NCBI GenBank assembly: GCA_947623175.1
Contig: CANQGK010000010.1
Span: forward strand, 1-64,000
Length of the DNA stretch: 64,000 nt
Origin: an uncultured Clostridia bacterium
Lineage (GTDB): Bacteria > Bacillota > Clostridia > Oscillospirales > Acutalibacteraceae
Direction: 5' to 3'
Numbering within the stretch: position 1 is the stretch's first letter; each line of letters begins with the position of its first letter. The notes beneath the pieces were generated by a model. It ran no database searches, was not told where the DNA came from, and was given only the letters and a program-made list of their open reading frames with translations. The position numbers and the translations under genes are program-made. Of the stretch, positions 1-7,076 are shown piece by piece.

Positions 1-224
1 CAATGGGAATTAAAGGAGAAATCATCAGCACGCCAAGCCATAGCGAGGACAGCGTTTCTGTAATTTTGGACGATGGGGATTGTATTGTCGGCGATTTGGA
101 GCCTATCGACTTTTTGGACGCTTATGAAGATAATCCAAGGCTTGAAAAGGACTGGAGACGCATCATGAGCTATAAACCAAAGAGGATTTTATATGCCCAT
201 GTAAACGAAAAAGTAATGATATAG
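1..224 (+). CDS. MBL-fold metallo-hydrolase, C-terminal part (cut by window edge)
   Basis: Only the last ~74 codons are present; the frame is open to the left edge, so the true start is outside the window. The residues contain a TPSHSxDSVS stretch, then LDDGDCIVGDLEP and a closing KRILYAHVNEK. This is the C-terminal half of metallo-beta-lactamase-fold hydrolases, where the Asp of GDL and the final His are metal ligands. Substrate cannot be inferred. The gene ends just before the left end of the integrated mobilizable element. Its own terminator is probably the one now at 6924-6965, displaced by the insertion. Confidence 0.7.
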   Translation, partial: MGIKGEIISTPSHSEDSVSVILDDGDCIVGDLEPIDFLDAYEDNPRLEKDWRRIMSYKPKRILYAHVNEKVMI

Positions 225-296
225 TGTGATAGATATTCCTGCTGTTCGGGAAGTGAATCGGAACGATAAATTCCCATTTATCTAATCAATCCTCCG

Positions 297-316
297 AAAC
301 CCTTGTATTTTCAAGG
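297..316. other. Candidate left attachment core (attL)
   Basis: AAACCCTTGTATTTTCAAGG resembles AAACCCTTTATTTCCAAGG at 6821-6839: one indel and one substitution. Each is an imperfect inverted repeat (CCTTG/CAAGG type) around a short AT-rich centre, as expected for tyrosine-recombinase core sites. It lies about 80 bp beyond the integrase stop codon, the usual att position. Confidence 0.4.
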
Positions 317-353
317 AAAATCGGCATTTTAATACTCGTTCCTTATGTATTTT

Positions 354-375
354 CCCTTGTTTTTGCCCTTATGAG
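354..375 (+). repeat. Arm-type direct repeat, left copy
   Basis: A 22-bp sequence beginning CCCTTGT and containing TTTGCCCTTAT recurs in the same orientation at 6736-6757 with two mismatches. Both copies sit just inside the candidate att cores. This suits integrase arm-binding sites, although binding itself is inferred. Confidence 0.45.
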
Positions 376-398
376 CCGAAACAAGGGAAACTTTTTGT

Positions 399-1697
399 TT
401 AGGCTTCCCCGACCACCTTATCAAGCAGTCTTGCGGAAGTTCGTTTCGCTTCCCTCTTAGAGTGAGCGTAGATGTTCATTGTGGTACTTACGTCAGCGTG
501 TCCGAGCAGTTCCTGCACATCCTTTGGTGCTGCACCGTTGGAGAGCAGATTGCTGGTGAATGTGTGTCTCAGCATATGAAAATGGAAATCTTCAAATCCT
601 TCCAGTTTCTTTTTTGCTGACCTTGTCATAACACCAACCGTACTCGGCGACTCGTATGCTCCATCAGGTCTCAGGCAGACAAAGGATATTTCCTTGTATC
701 CGTCGGGTACTTCCTCGTTTCTCGGTAGGCTGTAGACTTCGTAGTAAGTACGGTCTTTCTCTTTGACCTCTTTGTAGTAGTTGAGGTGGTAGAGTTCGCC
801 ATACTTGAAGCGGTTCTTGTGCTGTTCCGTCTTTGCCTTTCTGAGAATGTCAGCCAGAGTGTCGCAGAAGTCCACGGTGCGGACTTTCTTGCGTTTGGTA
901 GCACCTATCTCTGTCTTGTGCCTTTGCCCGTTGTATCGCATACTGCGTCGCACTGTGAGGTACTGTCCGTCAAGGTTGATGTCCTGCCAAGTCAATGCAC
1001 ACGCTTCTCCGATACGAAGTCCTGTGTAATAGGCTATCTGCATCGGAAGTAATGCAGGATTGTCTTTCTTTTTCAGAAAGTCCTCCAACATCAGAAACTG
1101 CTGATGGTCAATGGTAGGAGCATTGTCAACTTCGCCGTCCTCGTCTGCAAACAGTTCGTATTCCTCTTTCTTTCCCCTCCATACCACATACTGCATAGGG
1201 TTAAAGGAAATCAGCTTCTTAGGGAATACCGCAAATCGGAACGCTCCCTGCAATACTGCTGAGAACAGTCTCAGATACCCTTTGCTGAGTGCCTTTGCTG
1301 TCGTTCCGTCAGGGTTTTGTCCTCCAAAAGTGAGAAAGTCCATAAATGCCTGTAAATGTTCCGCAGTGACCGTTTTCAGCTTTCTGTCCCCGATAGGATA
1401 TTTCTTTATCCTGTTCACTGTTCCCATATACGCCATCACTGTACCGTTGCTCAGATTGCCGGGTTTCAGTTCTTCCTCCACCCACATATCAAGCAGCATA
1501 CCCACAGTGGTGTTCTCAGGCTTTGCCACGAACTTCTTCGCTTCGTAGTCCTCCATTGCCTTGCGGAGCAGACTTTCTGTTTCAGCTTTGCTTTCTGTGC
1601 CTGCAAACTCACGCTGTACCATCTTTCCGCTTTCATCTTCTACATAGAAGCGGTAGTACCATTTCTTTCCTTTTTTTCTTACAGATCCTTTTGCCAT
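399..1697 (-). CDS. int: Tyrosine-type site-specific integrase of the IME
   Basis: A 432-residue Tn916-type integrase that would catalyse integration and excision of the element. The N-terminus (about 1-60) is the basic AP2-like arm-binding domain, followed by a SAM-like core-binding domain (about 65-165). The catalytic domain shows the full set: Arg228 in TGLRIGEA, His374 and Arg377 in HMLRHTF, His400 in LLGH, and nucleophile Tyr410 in MNIYAH. An insertion of about 50 residues (295-345) separates the Arg from the HxxR box, as in other Tn916-group enzymes. It is the leftmost gene and reads toward the proposed attL. Length and catalytic residues suggest it is functional. Confidence 0.95.
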   Translation of the reverse strand: MAKGSVRKKGKKWYYRFYVEDESGKMVQREFAGTESKAETESLLRKAMEDYEAKKFVAKPENTTVGMLLDMWVEEELKPGNLSNGTVMAYMGTVNRIKKYPIGDRKLKTVTAEHLQAFMDFLTFGGQNPDGTTAKALSKGYLRLFSAVLQGAFRFAVFPKKLISFNPMQYVVWRGKKEEYELFADEDGEVDNAPTIDHQQFLMLEDFLKKKDNPALLPMQIAYYTGLRIGEACALTWQDINLDGQYLTVRRSMRYNGQRHKTEIGATKRKKVRTVDFCDTLADILRKAKTEQHKNRFKYGELYHLNYYKEVKEKDRTYYEVYSLPRNEEVPDGYKEISFVCLRPDGAYESPSTVGVMTRSAKKKLEGFEDFHFHMLRHTFTSNLLSNGAAPKDVQELLGHADVSTTMNIYAHSKREAKRTSARLLDKVVGEA

Positions 1698-1775
1698 TGA
1701 TAAATAGTCTCCTTTCTATCCGTGGCAATCGGAACTGTGACGTATGGTGTGCGTAAAGTAAATAGTGTCACATCC

Positions 1776-1799
1776 GCCGATTGTTTCATCGGCTTTTTT
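1776..1799 (+). terminator. Hairpin with T-run between integrase and repressor
   Basis: GCCGAT and ATCGGC arms flank a 6-nt loop and are followed by six Ts on the plus strand. Both neighbouring genes are on the minus strand, so it would stop antisense transcription entering the repressor. It could also act as a structural element in the repressor-integrase transcript. Confidence 0.4.
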
Positions 1800-1819
1800 G
1801 TTGTCAAAGAGCCACGGAA

Positions 1820-2470
1820 TTATTCTTTTTCGGCAAGCCTTGCTTCGGCTTCCGCTACTATCCCGAAAAGGTCTCCCATCTTCACAGCGGTACGACCTTC
1901 ATCGTAGATATGTAAAATTCCGTCTAAGAATCGTTTCATATCCTCAATCGGTGCTTCCATTTCTTTATGGTAAACTCGTTCCTTAATCGCTCCCGATTCA
2001 ATCGCATATCTCATAAGAGACTGTTTCAGTCCTTCATCTTCTGCAACACGGTCAACCTCTGTCATAGCATCGGAGAAGTGGTGGCAGAGAACGGAATACA
2101 AATCAATCATCTTTCCGAGGAATGTGGTAAGGAGCTGTTGGTGTGGTTCTCCATTCACAACCGTAGACACAGTATCAATGTACTTTCTGATATGTTCTTC
2201 CAAGTCTTTTTCGCAGAGCGTCTTGTTGTCATATTCCTTATCCTCCGAAAGACCTGTGAGCCATTCAGGAGTGGTAAGCAGTGCTTCTGCAAGTCCATTG
2301 ATAATCATTGTTCTCTTTGGGTCTACGCCGTCTGCTTCGTATCTCTGTATCGTTGACTTGTTCACTCCGATACGTTTGCCAAGCTCCGGCATTGTGAGAT
2401 TCAATTCTGTTCGACGTTCTTTTACTCGTTCACCGACCTGTTTTGCAGTGAATGTTATTTCTTTTTTCAA
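1820..2470 (-). CDS. XRE-family transcriptional repressor of the IME
   Basis: A protein of about 216 residues with an N-terminal helix-turn-helix (roughly residues 8-65: VGERVKERR, then GKRIGVNKSTIQRYE). The C-terminal part of about 140 residues has no recognised enzymatic motif. The TTG at 2470 was chosen because a perfect AGGAGGTG lies 6 bases upstream (2477-2484). The longer ATG reading starts upstream of that site. It is divergent from the excisionase gene, and the intergenic region carries three copies of one operator-like sequence overlapping promoters on both strands. This is the layout of a lambda-like immunity switch controlling excision. No LexA-type peptidase motif is visible, so how it is induced is unknown. 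Confidence 0.85.
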   Translation of the reverse strand: MKKEITFTAKQVGERVKERRTELNLTMPELGKRIGVNKSTIQRYEADGVDPKRTMIINGLAEALLTTPEWLTGLSEDKEYDNKTLCEKDLEEHIRKYIDTVSTVVNGEPHQQLLTTFLGKMIDLYSVLCHHFSDAMTEVDRVAEDEGLKQSLMRYAIESGAIKERVYHKEMEAPIEDMKRFLDGILHIYDEGRTAVKMGDLFGIVAEAEARLAEKE

Positions 2471-2494
2471 GGTTTTCACCTCCTGACGAATACA

Positions 2495-2628
2495 AGTATA
2501 GCACATCAAAACCTATTTTGCAACTGTTTTTCTGATAAAAATTAAAAAATGTCTTTAACGAGTTGTAAAATGAGTTGACAAAAGATGGCAAAATAAGTAT
2601 AATGATAATTGCAAAGTTGCAAAATGAG
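2495..2628. promoter_or_regulatory. Divergent promoters with three repressor-operator repeats
   Basis: Rightward promoter: TTGACA at 2575-2580, 17-bp spacer, TATAAT at 2598-2603, reading into the excisionase. Leftward promoter: TTGCAA then 17 bp then TATACT (complement of 2495-2500), reading into the repressor. The 14-mer AGTTGYAAAATGAG occurs at 2561-2574 and 2615-2628 on plus. A variant, AGTTGCAAAATAGG, is the complement of 2512-2525 and covers the repressor -35. The sites flank or overlap both promoters, suggesting repression of excision plus autoregulation. Confidence 0.75.
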
Positions 2629-2651
2629 TGTTTTGAAAGGAGAAATGTGTA

Positions 2652-2867
2652 ATGACAGCAATTAAAATGGGTTTAACTATCGAAGAAGCAGCGGAATGTA
2701 CGGGTATCGGTAGGAACACAATGCGAAAACTGGTGGACTGGGGCAAACTTCCTGTTCTGAAAGTCGGGCGAAAGACGATTATTCGCAGGGATACGTTGGA
2801 GCATTTTATGACGGTCAATCAGGGCAGGAATCTCCTCAATCTAAGCGATGTACGAAAAGTGGAATAA
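2652..2867 (+). CDS. xis: Excisionase-family DNA-binding protein
   Basis: A 71-residue winged-helix protein of the MerR/excisionase (helix-turn-helix 17) type: LTIEEAAECTGIGRNTMRKL is the recognition region, then LPVLKVGRKTIIRRDTLEHF. Such proteins bend att DNA and bias the integrase toward excision. AAGGAG lies 9 bases before the ATG. It is transcribed rightward from the consensus promoter at 2575-2603, under apparent control of the divergent repressor. The oriT-like region and relaxase gene follow. Confidence 0.88.
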   Translation: MTAIKMGLTIEEAAECTGIGRNTMRKLVDWGKLPVLKVGRKTIIRRDTLEHFMTVNQGRNLLNLSDVRKVE

Positions 2868-3110
2868 CCGTTCTCCAAAGCCCTCGGCGTTTGAGAGCGA
2901 AATACACCCCTCGCACAAATCTGCGATTTGTACTCTGGGTATTTCGCCCCTGCGGGGAGCCTGTATCACAACTTCGGACACCACCACCTCAGTTATGATA
3001 CAGAGGAAATTGCGGTGCAATTTCCATTGCTGTCCCACCAATCACCGATAGCTGTGACAGCCGCACCCGACAAGTCGGTTGCGTAATGAGTACGGTATTC
3101 TCAGCGAAGA
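2868..3110 (+). other. Candidate origin of transfer (oriT) region, non-coding
   Basis: There is no convincing gene in this ~250-bp stretch between xis and the relaxase. It is dense with inverted repeats: GCGAAATA 2897-2904 with TATTTCGC 2940-2947, enclosing ACAAATC 2915-2921 with GATTTGT 2925-2931; CCCC-TGC-GGGG 2947-2957; a perfect 9-bp pair 3005-3013/3017-3025; GCTGT-G-ACAGC near 3051-3061; and CCGAC-AA-GTCGG near 3068-3079. Clustered hairpins directly upstream of a relaxase are the usual form of an oriT. The nick site cannot be named from sequence alone. Confidence 0.6.
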
Positions 3111-3122
3111 AAGGAGCAAAGG

Positions 3123-4541
3123 TTGGCAAGACATTCGTTTATTCAGATGTCGAAGCTGCCCAATGTTAAGGGAAGAATCTCATATATCACGAGCCACGCC
3201 AAACAGGAAAACCTTTACGCCACCTATCGTACCGCCGACAATACCTTTTGGAAGAATCTTGCCAGGGAAAGTCAGCAGGAGTTCCAGCGAAGCGGAACAA
3301 CAGGGAAGTGTATCGAAGCAAGGGAGCTAATCATTGCTCTGCCGGAGATTTACACCACCTTTGACCCACAGCAAGTGCTTGAAGAATTTACGAATAAATT
3401 CCGACAGCAGTACGGAGTGGAATGTGTATCGGCTCTGCACCACAACAAACGCAAGACCAACTACCACATCCACCTCATATTCAGCGAAAGGAAACTGCTT
3501 CCCGAACCTGACATCAAGATTGCCACCAGAAGCGTATTTTTCGATGAAACAGGAAAAAGGGTACGAACCAAGAAAGAAATCACAGACGAAAACGGTCAAG
3601 TCCGAAAAGGCTGTACCGTTATCAAAAAGGGGGAAGTTTACGAAAGCCACTTATTCACAACCAAAGACGAGCGTTTCAAAAGTGAAGCGTTCATAGCAGA
3701 AGCAAAGGAAGTTTACACGGAACTTATCAATTCCCACATTTCAGATCCCGAGCAGCGACTGAAAGTGTTTGATAAGAACAGCGTGTATCTCCCGACAAAA
3801 AAGATAGGCAAGAACAACCCCAAGGCTGCCGAAATCGAAGCGGACAATACCGCAAGGCAGGAATGGAACATAACGGCGGATATGGCACTCATATCGGGAA
3901 TTGAAGAAACCAAGATACTGGAAATCAAGAAAGAGGAGATCCACCAAAAAGCAAGTCAGTCCATTAAAGAAAATGGCTGGCTGCCCAACCTATTCCGCAG
4001 TATCGTGAGCAAGGCAAAGGAATTTTTGCAGAACTTAATACGACAGACGGCACTACCGCCAAAGCCGGTACTCAATATGGATATGGCAGAGTTCCGCACA
4101 ATGCAAAAGCTGATGATACGGGTGCAGAACAGGGCAAGAGAAATCCGCAGCTTGCAGGAAGAAGTACCAAAGTTAAAGGCACAGCTTGCCGAAACAAAGG
4201 GAATATTCAAAGGTAAGGAGCGAAAGGCATTAGAAACGCAAATACAGCAGACGGAAGGCAAAATCTCCGCTATGCTTGAAGCAATACCCGATATTCTGAA
4301 AAGTGACGGTTATCCCGATGTGCAGGCATTTATGGCAACCTACCGCAAGGCAGAAGCCGTAGTTGACCATTACAACCGTGAGCTTGCCGAATGGGAACGC
4401 AAGGTCAAGGAAAGCCGCAGACCCGCCGAAAAAGAAAGGTATGCACCGCCCGAAAGAGAAAGTGTCCGTGACCAGCTTAGACGGTTGCAGGCAGAGGGCA
4501 AGCAGAAAACCAAGCACCGATCCCGTGACAGAGAAAGATAG
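3123..4541 (+). CDS. mobL: MobA/MobL-family relaxase
   Basis: A 472-residue conjugative relaxase that would nick oriT and pilot the strand during mobilization. The catalytic metal-binding motif is clear: ALHHNKRKTNYHIHLIF, with His115 and His117 forming the HxH pair and His107 close by. The N-terminal nuclease domain spans about 1-220. The C-terminal third (about 330-395) is a long charged coiled coil ending in a basic tail. The start is TTG 3123, supported by AAGGAG at 3111-3116; an internal ATG at 3147 is the alternative. No VirD4-like partner is encoded nearby, so mobilization must rely on a helper. It is probably cotranscribed with xis. Confidence 0.9.
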   Translation: MARHSFIQMSKLPNVKGRISYITSHAKQENLYATYRTADNTFWKNLARESQQEFQRSGTTGKCIEARELIIALPEIYTTFDPQQVLEEFTNKFRQQYGVECVSALHHNKRKTNYHIHLIFSERKLLPEPDIKIATRSVFFDETGKRVRTKKEITDENGQVRKGCTVIKKGEVYESHLFTTKDERFKSEAFIAEAKEVYTELINSHISDPEQRLKVFDKNSVYLPTKKIGKNNPKAAEIEADNTARQEWNITADMALISGIEETKILEIKKEEIHQKASQSIKENGWLPNLFRSIVSKAKEFLQNLIRQTALPPKPVLNMDMAEFRTMQKLMIRVQNRAREIRSLQEEVPKLKAQLAETKGIFKGKERKALETQIQQTEGKISAMLEAIPDILKSDGYPDVQAFMATYRKAEAVVDHYNRELAEWERKVKESRRPAEKERYAPPERESVRDQLRRLQAEGKQKTKHRSRDRER

Positions 4542-4612
4542 CTTTAACATCGAAAACAACACCGCAGGGCAGCACCCCTGCCTTGCGGGATTACATATAT
4601 TTTGACAGTAAA

Positions 4613-4646
4613 ACACCCTGCAAGATTTTGAAGTCTTGCAGGGTGT
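4613..4646. terminator. Strong hairpin between relaxase and anti-sigma gene
   Basis: A perfect 13-bp inverted repeat (4613-4625 with 4634-4646) with an 8-nt loop lies between convergent genes. The T-run is poor on plus and moderate (TTTT) on minus, so it mainly serves the leftward anti-sigma transcript but may act both ways. Confidence 0.65.
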
Positions 4647-4652
4647 CTGATA

Positions 4653-5426
4653 TCATTGTCTAAAGCCATTAGATGATATTGGTGATTCAACCGTAGATTC
4701 TACTCGTTCATCATACAAGAACATAAAGTAGCCATAGCTTTCATTTGCAATAAACTCTGTCAATTCGTCATAAGTGGCGTGTAGAGTAAAGTAATAATGA
4801 TAAGATTCTCCATCGGAAACAGTTTCATAGGCAACAACATATCCAATATTCGAAAGTCGTTCACACTCGTCTTGTACTTGGCTGCTATCTGATGATAACT
4901 GTTCATTGTTGTTGAACACATCAACGACTACACGATACAAAACACTATCTCCATATTCATTCATAGCTTCACTCAACGGTATCGAAAAATAAAATTTGCC
5001 GTTTTCGGGTGTTGCATACGAAGCAGATGGTGTTCCGTTTATACTAAACGAAGAAATCATAGTCTTTTCGCTTCCGTTAGGACTGTAGTTATTAGGATGA
5101 TTCCCAACATTATCATTTGCAGCAGCAGAAGAATTGTTACTCAAATCCGCATCGTTTTTAGATGTCTGAGTGTCTGCGTTAGTATTCAATTCATCTGGGT
5201 TAATATAATCTTTTTCGCCGATATTGATTGAATCATTTAATGTTGCAGGTGGCGTTGTGTCGAACATTCCTCCTTGCCACATACCGAATCCCAACAAGGC
5301 AACAAGGCACACACAGCACATCGAGGTTACTGTACGGGTAATGATTGTCCTATTCCTTTTTTTCTCGGCAGCATACTTATCTCTGCGTTCAAGCAGGCTA
5401 TTTACCATTTCTTCAGAATTCTTCAT
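4653..5426 (-). CDS. Membrane-anchored anti-sigma-like protein
   Basis: A protein of about 257 residues. A short cytoplasmic N-terminus (SEEMVNSLLERRDKYA) is followed by one transmembrane segment at about 29-50. A low-complexity Asn/Ser/Asp-rich linker comes next, then an extracytoplasmic domain of about 140 residues with no recognised fold. Start 5426 is preceded by GGAGGG; the gene overlaps the end of the upstream sigma gene by 14 bases. That coupling and the topology indicate an anti-sigma factor sensing an envelope signal. No zinc-binding HxxxCxxC motif is present, so it is not a classical ZAS anti-sigma. Function is inferred from context. Confidence 0.65.
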   Translation of the reverse strand: MKNSEEMVNSLLERRDKYAAEKKRNRTIITRTVTSMCCVCLVALLGFGMWQGGMFDTTPPATLNDSINIGEKDYINPDELNTNADTQTSKNDADLSNNSSAAANDNVGNHPNNYSPNGSEKTMISSFSINGTPSASYATPENGKFYFSIPLSEAMNEYGDSVLYRVVVDVFNNNEQLSSDSSQVQDECERLSNIGYVVAYETVSDGESYHYYFTLHATYDELTEFIANESYGYFMFLYDERVESTVESPISSNGFRQ

Positions 5427-5970
5427 AAATAAAGCCCTCCTTTTCAAGTTTTGATTTCAAAGACTGCTTTGCTCGGTAAAGAAGATCTTTTATTTGTCGG
5501 TCATTCTTTTTCAACACAATTGTCGCCTCTTTACTGGAAAAACCTTCAAAGAAAACAAGCCAAAGGATTGTTCTGTAATCGGTTGAAAGTTCAGAAAGAG
5601 CCTTATGGACTATGATTTTTCTTTCTTCTTTTATGTAGGATTGTTCAAGGCTCTGCTCCTCGCTCAAATAGTTTTCCATATCTTCGATGGGAGTATGGAG
5701 CATTTTTGAATTATGCCTTATATAATCAACCGCTACATTTCGTCCGATTGCATATAACCAAGACTTGAATGTGCTTTTACCGGAATATCTCGGCTTTTTG
5801 GTTATCAGCCGAAAGAAGGTATCTTCCGTCAGTTCCTCGGCAATGAAAATATTATTGACGTAACCGTTCAAATAAAGAATAAGACCATCTTTATAATCTT
5901 CAACGATTTCAGCTATCCCTTTGTCATCACCATCAAGGAAACGGCGGTAGCTACTTGCACCGTTGTCCAT
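5413..5970 (-). CDS. ECF-type RNA polymerase sigma factor
   Basis: A sigma-70 family factor of about 185 residues. Region 2 is at about 10-80 (AEELTEDTFFRLI and TFKSWLYAIGRNVAVDYIR). Region 4 is at about 120-175 (LSTDYRTILWLVFFEGFSSKEA and a DRQIKDLLYRAK recognition helix). Start 5970 is chosen because AAGGAG lies 7 bases upstream; longer readings to 6096 lack such a site. It is translationally coupled to the membrane protein downstream. The pair is cargo inside the IME and may control element or host envelope genes; targets are unknown. A near-palindrome (CTTTCC/GGAAAG type) around the Shine-Dalgarno could fold over it. Confidence 0.88.
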   Translation of the reverse strand: MDNGASSYRRFLDGDDKGIAEIVEDYKDGLILYLNGYVNNIFIAEELTEDTFFRLITKKPRYSGKSTFKSWLYAIGRNVAVDYIRHNSKMLHTPIEDMENYLSEEQSLEQSYIKEERKIIVHKALSELSTDYRTILWLVFFEGFSSKEATIVLKKNDRQIKDLLYRAKQSLKSKLEKEGFIYEEF

Positions 5971-6122
5971 TGACTTTCTCCTTTCCGAAAGGGATGTGTT
6001 TTTGTCCCTTTCACTTATTAGTCGTATGAGAATCGAAATAGTCGCACCTCTATTATAACATTTTCTGCAAAAATTTGCGCAAAAGATTAGCGGCAAGGAT
6101 TTTACCCCCTGCCGCCGTGTTC

Positions 6123-6269
6123 TTATTTTGCGAATTTTATCATAACCTCGTCAACGACATCGGTATATCTGCCTTGTGCTATCAGTTTGTTACGGAAAGC
6201 AAGCAGGGCATTGAAGATATGCCGCCGTTCTTCTGCTGTGAGATAAAGGTAATACTTCCGCTTTCTCAT
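6123..6269 (-). CDS. Small conserved mobile-element protein
   Basis: A 48-residue basic protein beginning MRKRKYYLYLTAEER, with a RNKLIAQGRYTDVVDEV core. Similar short ORFs occur beside mobilization genes in many clostridial elements; no function is established. Start 6269 follows GAGGTG with a 9-base spacer, and its ATG overlaps the TGA of the preceding tnpV by four bases, indicating coupled translation. A longer frame upstream (to 6338) lies within tnpV and is not preferred. Confidence 0.65.
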   Translation of the reverse strand: MRKRKYYLYLTAEERRHIFNALLAFRNKLIAQGRYTDVVDEVMIKFAK

Positions 6270-6646
6270 ACGAAGATCACCTCGGCGTTGATAGTTTCTG
6301 TAACCGCAGACCGCAGATTGTTCATTCTGCCGACCCATTCCATTTGGTTGTTTGCTTTCAGTTTTTCGGTAATGCCCTCACTCTTTGCTCGTTGTTGCAT
6401 AAGACGGTCAAACATTTCCTGTGCCTGTTCTTCAACATCGGCAAGGTGGGATTGTAGTTTGCCGCTTGTCAGCAGATTGGTGTAGAACACCTTTTTACGC
6501 TCACAGATATACCGCAAATGCCGCTGTCCCCATACGCCGATATGCCTTTCTTCTTTTTCGGCGGGTAACTCCAAACAAGGAATGTAATAATCGCCCTGCA
6601 ACTCATACCAAAGACCGTTTTGTTCGTTATAAATGTACTTTTCCAT
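6266..6646 (-). CDS. tnpV: TnpV-family transposon-encoded protein
   Basis: A protein of about 126 residues matching the TnpV family found in clostridial mobilizable transposons. Recognisable stretches are MEKYIYNEQNGLWYELQGDY, VWGQRHLRYIC, and a C-terminal WVGRMNNLRSAVTETI. Its biochemical role is unknown. The start at 6646 has GGAGG about 8 bases upstream; an in-frame extension to 6679 is unlikely. It forms a two-gene unit with the small ORF downstream and lies near the right end of the element. Confidence 0.8.
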   Translation of the reverse strand: MEKYIYNEQNGLWYELQGDYYIPCLELPAEKEERHIGVWGQRHLRYICERKKVFYTNLLTSGKLQSHLADVEEQAQEMFDRLMQQRAKSEGITEKLKANNQMEWVGRMNNLRSAVTETINAEVIFV

Positions 6647-6735
6647 TATGTAATCCTCCAAAATAATATATTCGCACATACATCACAGTTTCCCGATTGC
6701 CACATTCTGTTATATCTTGTTATCAGATTTTCTTG

Positions 6736-6757
6736 CCCTTGTGTTTGCCCTTATCAG
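6736..6757 (+). repeat. Arm-type direct repeat, right copy
   Basis: This is the second copy of the 22-bp sequence at 354-375, in the same orientation with two mismatches. It lies about 65 bp inside the candidate right core. The mirrored layout at both ends (core outside, arm repeat inside) is the main support for the proposed element borders. Confidence 0.45.
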
Positions 6758-6820
6758 CTTCCAAGGGAAGAATAAACATAAGTGAAATCGTATAATAAAT
6801 TAAGGTGAGCATTTTGCGAT

Positions 6821-6839
6821 AAACCCTTTATTTCCAAGG
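6821..6839. other. Candidate right attachment core (attR)
   Basis: AAACCCTTTATTTCCAAGG matches the left core at 297-316 apart from one indel and one substitution. Beyond it the character of the sequence changes to host-like terminators and the DUF2442 gene. The 430-bp gene-free stretch 6647-7076 otherwise holds only the right arm repeat, two hairpins and the promoter at 7026-7054. Confidence 0.4.
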
Positions 6840-6878
6840 CTTTTGGAGGATTTTATTAAAACCCTGTGAGGGTTAATA

Positions 6879-6903
6879 ACCACTTATAAAATTGTGGTTT
6901 TCA
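6879..6903. terminator. Weak hairpin, possible terminator
   Basis: AACCAC and GTGGTT arms around an AT-rich loop are followed by TTTTC. An AACCCT-GTG-AGGGTT stem lies just upstream. It is AT-rich and marginal. Confidence 0.35.
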
Positions 6904-6923
6904 AATTTTGATTTGTCGAATAA

Positions 6924-6965
6924 CCCCTTGAAAGAGGAATGAACCTTTTTCAAGGGGATTTTTTA
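6924..6965 (+). terminator. Rho-independent terminator, probably of the displaced MBL gene
   Basis: CCCCTTGAAA (6924-6933) pairs with TTTCAAGGGG (6948-6957), followed by a run of Ts. No plus-strand gene ends directly before it. In an empty site lacking the IME it would lie about 100-200 bp after the MBL-fold gene (stop at 224). Confidence 0.75.
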
Positions 6966-7025
6966 TTTCTCCCAATATTCGCAAACTACCCCGATTTCTC
7001 ATTCCTCAATATAATTATTGCCCTG

Positions 7026-7054
7026 TTGACAAAATCACGATACCGTGATATCAT
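7026..7054 (+). promoter_or_regulatory. Promoter with palindromic operator in the spacer
   Basis: TTGACA (7026-7031), a 17-bp spacer and TATCAT (7049-7054). Most of the spacer is the perfect inverted repeat ATCACG-ATAC-CGTGAT (7034-7049). A dimeric repressor there would block RNA polymerase. The obvious candidate is the HTH half of the protein encoded directly downstream. Confidence 0.75.
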
Positions 7055-7076
7055 CAGAATGATGGGAGATGCAAAG

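Larger units (their letters stand above)
297..6839. mobile_element. Integrative mobilizable element (IME)
   Basis: The segment holds, in order, a tyrosine integrase at its left border, an XRE repressor, an excisionase, a hairpin-rich oriT-like tract, a MobA/MobL relaxase, an ECF sigma/anti-sigma pair, a small conserved ORF and TnpV. It carries a relaxase but no coupling protein or type IV secretion genes, so it would need a helper conjugative element. Borders are proposed from similar core-like sites at 297-316 and 6821-6839, with arm-type direct repeats just inside (354-375, 6736-6757). Gene content is clear; exact ends are inferred. Confidence 0.7.

Noticed and set aside
2848-3330. Small frames of 66-83 codons in the oriT region and across the relaxase start
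   Set aside because: They run through inverted repeats or overlap the relaxase in another frame; no Shine-Dalgarno or conserved protein.
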